Position numbers and translations under genes: made by a program. Shown here in pieces: positions 6,557 to 9,685 of a stretch of 9,685 nt of DNA. The stretch is from PALSA-607 sp036510735. Lineage in GTDB: Bacteria > Actinomycetota > Actinomycetes > Acidothermales > Acidothermaceae. The notes under the pieces are model-generated. The model was not told the origin of the DNA and searched no databases. It saw only the letters and a list, made by a program, of their open reading frames with translations. The number at the start of each line of letters is the position of its first letter. Within the stretch, counting starts at the first letter, position 1. The stretch spans positions 1 to 9,685 of the forward strand of contig DATCDK010000097.1 of the NCBI GenBank assembly GCA_036510735.1, read 5' to 3'.

Positions 6557-6583
6557 GCGCGGCAGTTGCCAGCAGCGCCGCGC
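6557..6583. repeat. 7-bp inverted repeat between PIN gene and epimerase
   Basis: GCGCGGC (6557-6563) pairs perfectly with GCCGCGC (6577-6583) across 13 nt; the spacer contributes part of a further small palindrome, GGCAGTTGCC (6561-6570). It lies in the 60-nt gap between the PIN stop and the epimerase start and could be a weak terminator for the toxin transcript. No T-run follows, and short GC arms arise easily by chance in this base composition. Confidence 0.25.
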
Positions 6584-6592
6584 ACCCGGGCG

Positions 6593-6991
6593 CTACCTTC
6601 CTGGCTCGACTCGCTCGATGGTCCCCACCCGGTCAATCGAGCGATCGAACGAAGCGACTCGGTTCACGCCGGTGGTCTCAGCGCACGCGACCAAATACGA
6701 CTCGGCGAAGTGGACGCCATCCATCTCATACATCTCAAGTGTCCGCAGCAGCAATGTCGGGTCAACGCTGATGACGGAAGGAAACCCGACGAGCGAGCGC
6801 ATCGCCCCGGCGACCTGCGTCCGAGAAACGTCGTAGACCGACTCGAGGACGTAGACCGTCTCTGCCACAACGAGATCGGTCAGCAGTAGCTCCGACTCCG
6901 TCTGAAGGTAGGCGGAGGCCCTAGCGGCCATAGCTGGCGGATCACCAGTGAGGTGGCGGATGAGGATGTTCGTGTCGACGAACGCACTCAT
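6593..6991 (-). CDS. VapC-like PIN-domain ribonuclease toxin
   Basis: 132-residue PIN-domain protein, normal VapC length, predicted Mg-dependent RNase. It starts MSAFVDTNILIRHLTGDPP with Asp6 as first metal ligand; Glu44 lies in LVVAETVYVLES; the third acidic position is Glu97 in FAESYLVA, where many VapC proteins have Asp; Asp116 lies in ASFDRSIDRV. The longer upstream frame is rejected because it has no domain and the ATG at 6991 begins exactly at the PIN fold. This ATG overlaps the stop of a 55-codon gene that looks like the C-terminal part of an AbrB-type antitoxin (ATGA junction), the classic toxin-antitoxin arrangement. If the antitoxin is as short as it looks, autoregulation through DNA binding is probably lost. 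Confidence 0.88.
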   Translation of the reverse strand: MSAFVDTNILIRHLTGDPPAMAARASAYLQTESELLLTDLVVAETVYVLESVYDVSRTQVAGAMRSLVGFPSVISVDPTLLLRTLEMYEMDGVHFAESYLVACAETTGVNRVASFDRSIDRVGTIERVEPGR

Positions 6992-7155
6992 CCGTGACGT
7001 TGTGCGCGGCTGGCATGTGCGGCGCGCAACACGTCGTCCCATGCAGCATTTCGCAACGCCGCCGGCACCCTGACGGACCCAGCCAGGCTGAGAAAGTTGG
7101 GTGTCTTGGCGAGCACCGCCCGACTGCCCTCTACACGAAAGACAGGGCGTCGCAC
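6988..7155 (-). CDS. Short AbrB/VapB-type antitoxin, apparently lacking its DNA-binding domain
   Basis: A 55-codon GTG-started frame whose TGA overlaps the ATG of the PIN toxin. The protein begins VRRPVFRVEGSRAVL and continues FLSLAGSVRVPAALRNAAWDDVLRAAHASR (residues 21-50, in two adjoining pieces). That latter part resembles the toxin-binding tail of AbrB/MazE-like antitoxins paired with this PIN subfamily (LAGSVxVP followed by an amphipathic helix). The first 15 residues would match only the last strand of the AbrB swapped-hairpin domain. An in-frame TAG at 7222-7224 and no other ATG, GTG or TTG before 7155 limit the gene to this length. The DNA-binding half is therefore absent, replaced by the divergent VOC gene 23 nt away. 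Either a decayed antitoxin or a minimal one that still neutralises the toxin. Confidence 0.6.
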   Translation of the reverse strand: MRRPVFRVEGSRAVLAKTPNFLSLAGSVRVPAALRNAAWDDVLRAAHASRAQRHG

Positions 7156-7167
7156 GAAACACCGCTC

Positions 7168-7173
7168 TAGGGT
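7168..7173 (+). promoter_or_regulatory. TAGGGT box or AGGGTG ribosome-binding site before the VOC gene
   Basis: TAGGGT is followed by GAGGT and then the ATG at 7179. It reads either as a -10 element of a leaderless promoter, with slightly short spacing of 5 nt, or as a Shine-Dalgarno (AGGG six nt before ATG). No -35 box is evident. The same hexamer precedes the epimerase start. Confidence 0.35.
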
Positions 7174-7178
7174 GAGGT

Positions 7179-7592
7179 ATGGCCGAGTATCCCCAGCTGC
7201 TTCACACCGTTCTCGACACGACTAGACCGCGCGAACTCGCCGAGTTCTACCGGCAGCTACTCGGGTTGTCATATCGACCCGGTGATGAACCACCCGCGGA
7301 CGGCACACCTGACGCAGCAGACTGGCTCGTGCTCGTTGACGCTGACGGAGTGCGCAAGCTCGCCTTCCAGCAGGTCGATGAACTGCCTGCTTCAACGTGG
7401 CCGAAACACGACGTCCCGCAGCAGCTGCACGTCGACTACACGGTCTCGAGTGCCGTCGTGTTGCACCGCCAGCGTGAGCGGGCGGAAGCTCTCGGCGCAC
7501 GCGTTCTGCTTGACCGGACCGACGACCCTGACGAGGCCTTGTTCGTGTTCGCAGATCCGTCAGGTCACCCGTTCTGCATCTTCGTCCGCTAG
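7179..7592 (+). CDS. VOC-family (glyoxalase-like) protein
   Basis: 137-residue vicinal-oxygen-chelate protein made of two beta-alpha-beta-beta-beta modules, about 1-66 and 80-137. The first module shows LLHTVLDTTRPRELAEFYRQLLG with His9 at the usual first metal position. The second has LHVDYTV with His84 and Asp86, and the terminal strand ADPSGHPFCIFV characteristic of the actinobacterial glyoxalase-like subgroup. A full set of metal ligands cannot be assigned, so catalytic activity is uncertain; many members of this subgroup have unknown substrates. The ATG at 7179 is the first start and has a good upstream AGGGTGAGG sequence. It is divergent from the antitoxin remnant and converges on the thioredoxin gene with 3 nt between stops. 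Confidence 0.85.
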   Translation: MAEYPQLLHTVLDTTRPRELAEFYRQLLGLSYRPGDEPPADGTPDAADWLVLVDADGVRKLAFQQVDELPASTWPKHDVPQQLHVDYTVSSAVVLHRQRERAEALGARVLLDRTDDPDEALFVFADPSGHPFCIFVR

Positions 7593-7595
7593 CTG

Positions 7596-8510
7596 TTAGA
7601 ACAATGCGCGACTGAGCGCTGACCTCGCTGCCGGAATCGACGGGTCGTCGGGACCCGCCGCATCGAAGAGTCCGAGCAGATGTACTCGCGCGCGATCTCG
7701 CTCGGCACCTGACGTGCGAGCAACGACGTCGACCAACCGCTTGAATGCCTGGTCGACGAGACCCTCGAGCATGTCGACGTCGGCGGCGGCGAGCTGGGCG
7801 TCGACGTCGTCGGGCGCCGCCTCCGCCGCTGCCCTGACCACCCCAGGCTCGAGATGCTCGGCGCGCTTGAACAGCCGAACGCCCGCGAGGGCGCCCGCAG
7901 CCAGCTGATCGGCCGGTGAAGTGGCGAGGATCGCCAGGTATGCGCGCTCGGCAGCGTCGTAGTCGCCGCGTTCGAACGCCGCTGCCGCCTCGACGAACTC
8001 CGGGCCGAGTGGCGGTTCGGACAGCTCAGCGTCGGTGCCGGCGACATTTGCCGCGCCCGTCGCCTTGAGCAGCTCACCGATCCAGCCGCGAACCTGTGGC
8101 TCGGGCACGGCACCCGTGAACTCACCGACGATGCCGCCCTGCCACACCGCCTTGACCGCCGGAATTCCCTGCACTCCCGCCGCGGTCGCGAGCTGCTGGT
8201 TGGAGTCGACATCGATTTTCGCCAGCACCCAGGCGCCATCGCCCTCGGCGGCGAGTCGTTCGAGAATCGGGCTGAGTTGCTTGCACGGACCGCACCAATC
8301 GGCCCAGAAGTCGATGACGACCGGAACCGTCATCGACCGGTCGATGATGTCGACCTGGAAGGACGCCTCGGTCACATCGATGACGGTGACGGGAGCGCCG
8401 CCATCCCCATCTGGACGCGAGGGCGGAGGCACAGCCGAGTCGGCGGTCTGCGGACGGCGGGCCAGCGAATCGAGCGAGACCGCGCCGGCGAATCTGGGCG
8501 AGTAGTTCAT
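7596..8510 (-). CDS. Thioredoxin-TPR protein, YbbN/CnoX-like
   Basis: 304-residue cytoplasmic protein. Residues 1-40 are a low-complexity actinobacterial extension (MNYSPRFAGAVSLDSLARRP). Residues 41-150 form a thioredoxin fold with an intact redox motif ADWCGPCKQL (Cys73, Cys76) and the cis-proline in GIPAVKAV (Pro117). Residues about 166-304 are helical tetratricopeptide-like repeats ending SIPAARSALSRALF, as in YbbN. E. coli YbbN/CnoX is a chaperone-redox holdase that lacks an intact CxxC, whereas this protein keeps both cysteines and may be redox active. The ATG at 8510 is preferred: GGAGAG sits immediately before it and the upstream extension of the frame has no domain. It lies 52 nt downstream of the mutase gene on the same strand, so co-transcription is likely. 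Confidence 0.92.
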   Translation of the reverse strand: MNYSPRFAGAVSLDSLARRPQTADSAVPPPSRPDGDGGAPVTVIDVTEASFQVDIIDRSMTVPVVIDFWADWCGPCKQLSPILERLAAEGDGAWVLAKIDVDSNQQLATAAGVQGIPAVKAVWQGGIVGEFTGAVPEPQVRGWIGELLKATGAANVAGTDAELSEPPLGPEFVEAAAAFERGDYDAAERAYLAILATSPADQLAAGALAGVRLFKRAEHLEPGVVRAAAEAAPDDVDAQLAAADVDMLEGLVDQAFKRLVDVVARTSGAERDRARVHLLGLFDAAGPDDPSIPAARSALSRALF

Positions 8511-8562
8511 CTCTCCATCATCCCCGACCAGCGCCGCCCCCGCGACCCAGAGCCCCGGCGGT

Positions 8563-9685
8563 CTACAGCCCTGGCGGTTCGGTGTAGCGGCCCCACTCAG
8601 CGACGAGCAGTCCGCAGATCTCACCGAGCGTGGCCTCCGCCCGAGCGGCGTCGAGGAGTGGCGGCACGAGGTTGCCGTCGCCGCGAGCAACATCGAGCAC
8701 CTGACGCAATGCGGAGTCGACCTTGGCCTGGTCGCGGCTCGCTCGTCGGGCGGACAGCGCCGCGACCTGCTGCGTCTCGACCTCGTGGGAGACGCGCATG
8801 ATCTCCAGCGGTGGTTCGAAGTCGTCGGTATACGAGTTGACGCCGACGATGCGGCGCTCGCCCGACTCGAGCGCCTGCTGCTGGTGGTATGCCGCGTCTG
8901 CGATGCGGCCGGTGAACCACCCGTCTTCGATGCCGCGCAGCACGCCAGCCATCATGCTGCCGTCGCCGCCGAGCGCGCTGATCTGCGTGAAGATCTTCTC
9001 TGCCTCGGCCTCGATCTGATCGGTAAGCGCCTCGACGAACCATGAGCCGCCGAGCGGGTCGACGACGTTGGTCAGCCCGGTCTCCTCGAGCAGCACTTGC
9101 TGTGTCCGCAGTGCGATCGACGCCGCGCGCTCGCTCGGCAACGCCAGCACTTCGTCCAGGGCATTGGTGTGCAACGAGTTGGTGCCGCCGAGGATCGCCG
9201 CGAGGGCTTCAACCGCCGTCCGAACGACGTTGTTGTCGGGTTGCTGTGCCGTCAGTGAAACGCCTGCCGTTTGGGTGTGAAACCGCAACCACTGCGCCCG
9301 TTCCGTCTTTGCGCCGTAAACGTCGCGCATCCAGTGCGCCCAGATCCGCCGGGCCGCCCGGAACTTGGCGATCTCTTCGAAGAAGTCGATGTGGGCATCG
9401 AAAAAGAACGACAACTGCGGGGCGAACGTGTCGACGTCGATGTGTCGTGACAGACCAAGTTCGACGTACGCGAACCCGTTGGCGAGTGTGTACGCGAGCT
9501 CTTGCACGGCCGTCGAGCCGGCTTCCCTGATGTGGTAGCCCGACACCGACAGCGGCTTGTAGTCCGGCATCTCGTGCGCGCAGAACTCCATCAGGTCGCC
9601 GATGAGACGAAGATGCGGCTGCGGCGTGAACAGCCACTCCTTCTGCGCCATGTACTCCTTGAAGATGTCGGTCTGCAGCGTGCCG
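8563..9685 (-). CDS. Acyl-CoA mutase large subunit, isobutyryl-CoA-mutase-like, 5'-partial
   Basis: The C-terminal 373 residues of a coenzyme-B12-dependent acyl-CoA mutase large subunit; the 5' part lies beyond the right edge, reading in as GTLQTDIFKEY. The TIM-barrel substrate region carries SVSGYHIREAGS (the Tyr-His pair equivalent to Tyr243/His244 of methylmalonyl-CoA mutase), LSFFFDAHIDFFEEIAKFRA, RFHTQTAGVSLTAQQPDNN, GGTNSLHTN and VVDPLGGSW. The position equivalent to Arg207, which holds the methylmalonyl carboxylate, is Gln (MAQKEW, 37 residues before the His), as in isobutyryl- and 2-hydroxyisobutyryl-CoA mutases. The protein ends EWGRYTEPPGL without a B12-binding domain, so it needs a separate small subunit. 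Probable role is branched-chain acyl-CoA carbon-skeleton rearrangement. The residue that further separates the subfamilies (Tyr89 equivalent) is outside the window. Confidence 0.9.
   Translation of the reverse strand, partial: GTLQTDIFKEYMAQKEWLFTPQPHLRLIGDLMEFCAHEMPDYKPLSVSGYHIREAGSTAVQELAYTLANGFAYVELGLSRHIDVDTFAPQLSFFFDAHIDFFEEIAKFRAARRIWAHWMRDVYGAKTERAQWLRFHTQTAGVSLTAQQPDNNVVRTAVEALAAILGGTNSLHTNALDEVLALPSERAASIALRTQQVLLEETGLTNVVDPLGGSWFVEALTDQIEAEAEKIFTQISALGGDGSMMAGVLRGIEDGWFTGRIADAAYHQQQALESGERRIVGVNSYTDDFEPPLEIMRVSHEVETQQVAALSARRASRDQAKVDSALRQVLDVARGDGNLVPPLLDAARAEATLGEICGLLVAEWGRYTEPPGL

Noticed and set aside
6992..7162. Upstream extension of the PIN frame
   Set aside because: It overlaps the antitoxin-like frame in another phase and has no domain; the ATG at 6991 matches the PIN start.
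7179..7592. VOC gene as a bleomycin or fosfomycin resistance determinant
   Set aside because: No specific resistance motifs; its terminal ADPSGHPFC strand fits the general glyoxalase-like subgroup of unknown substrate.
1..9685. CRISPR array, tRNA, rRNA, riboswitch
   Set aside because: No regularly spaced direct repeats, no cloverleaf with CCA or GTTCRA-type box, and no recognisable riboswitch core were seen by eye; a covariance-model search would settle the riboswitch case.

Overview
The window is GC-rich and densely packed, with short or overlapping gene junctions, GTG and TTG starts, and protein types common in high-GC Gram-positive bacteria: a tetratricopeptide-tailed thioredoxin with an actinobacterial-style N-terminal extension, a B12-domain-free acyl-CoA mutase large subunit, and a winged-helix/DUF559 protein. 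I read it as an actinomycete (Actinomycetota) chromosome. I cannot name the genus. No rRNA, tRNA, CRISPR array, transposase or integrase is visible.

Region 1 (1-3970, plus strand) is one tight operon: a circularly permuted ATP-grasp protein (5' end outside the window), an alpha-E (DUF403) protein, and two different transglutaminase-fold proteins, both with an intact Cys-His-Asp triad. This gene set is a widespread but biochemically unsolved system, proposed from genome context to make or break amide/peptide bonds on a peptide or protein. It is the most interesting functional unit here.

Region 2 (3971-5098) holds a minus-strand gene for an AbiEi-like winged-helix protein with a C-terminal DUF559 (Vsr/restriction-endonuclease-like) domain. 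It is bracketed by two related imperfect palindromes sharing the core GGTAAACGTC, and a perfect 8-bp inverted repeat lies upstream of its start. No toxin partner is adjacent.

Region 3 (5093-7155, minus strand) contains, in transcription order, a remnant or shortened AbrB-type antitoxin (55 codons) overlapping a VapC-like PIN toxin by ATGA, a GTG-started NAD-dependent sugar-nucleotide epimerase with a possible leaderless promoter, and a small multi-membrane-span protein 9 nt behind it.

Region 4 (7179-9685) has a plus-strand single-module-pair VOC protein converging, with only 3 nt between stops, on a minus-strand YbbN/CnoX-like thioredoxin-TPR protein. That gene lies 52 nt behind an acyl-CoA mutase large subunit that runs off the right edge. 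A Gln replaces the carboxylate-binding Arg of methylmalonyl-CoA mutase, so the mutase is more likely of the isobutyryl/2-hydroxyisobutyryl-CoA type.

Every base beyond the genes sits in short gaps (under about 130 bases). The gaps with visible structure are annotated; the others show nothing beyond weak ribosome-binding sequence.
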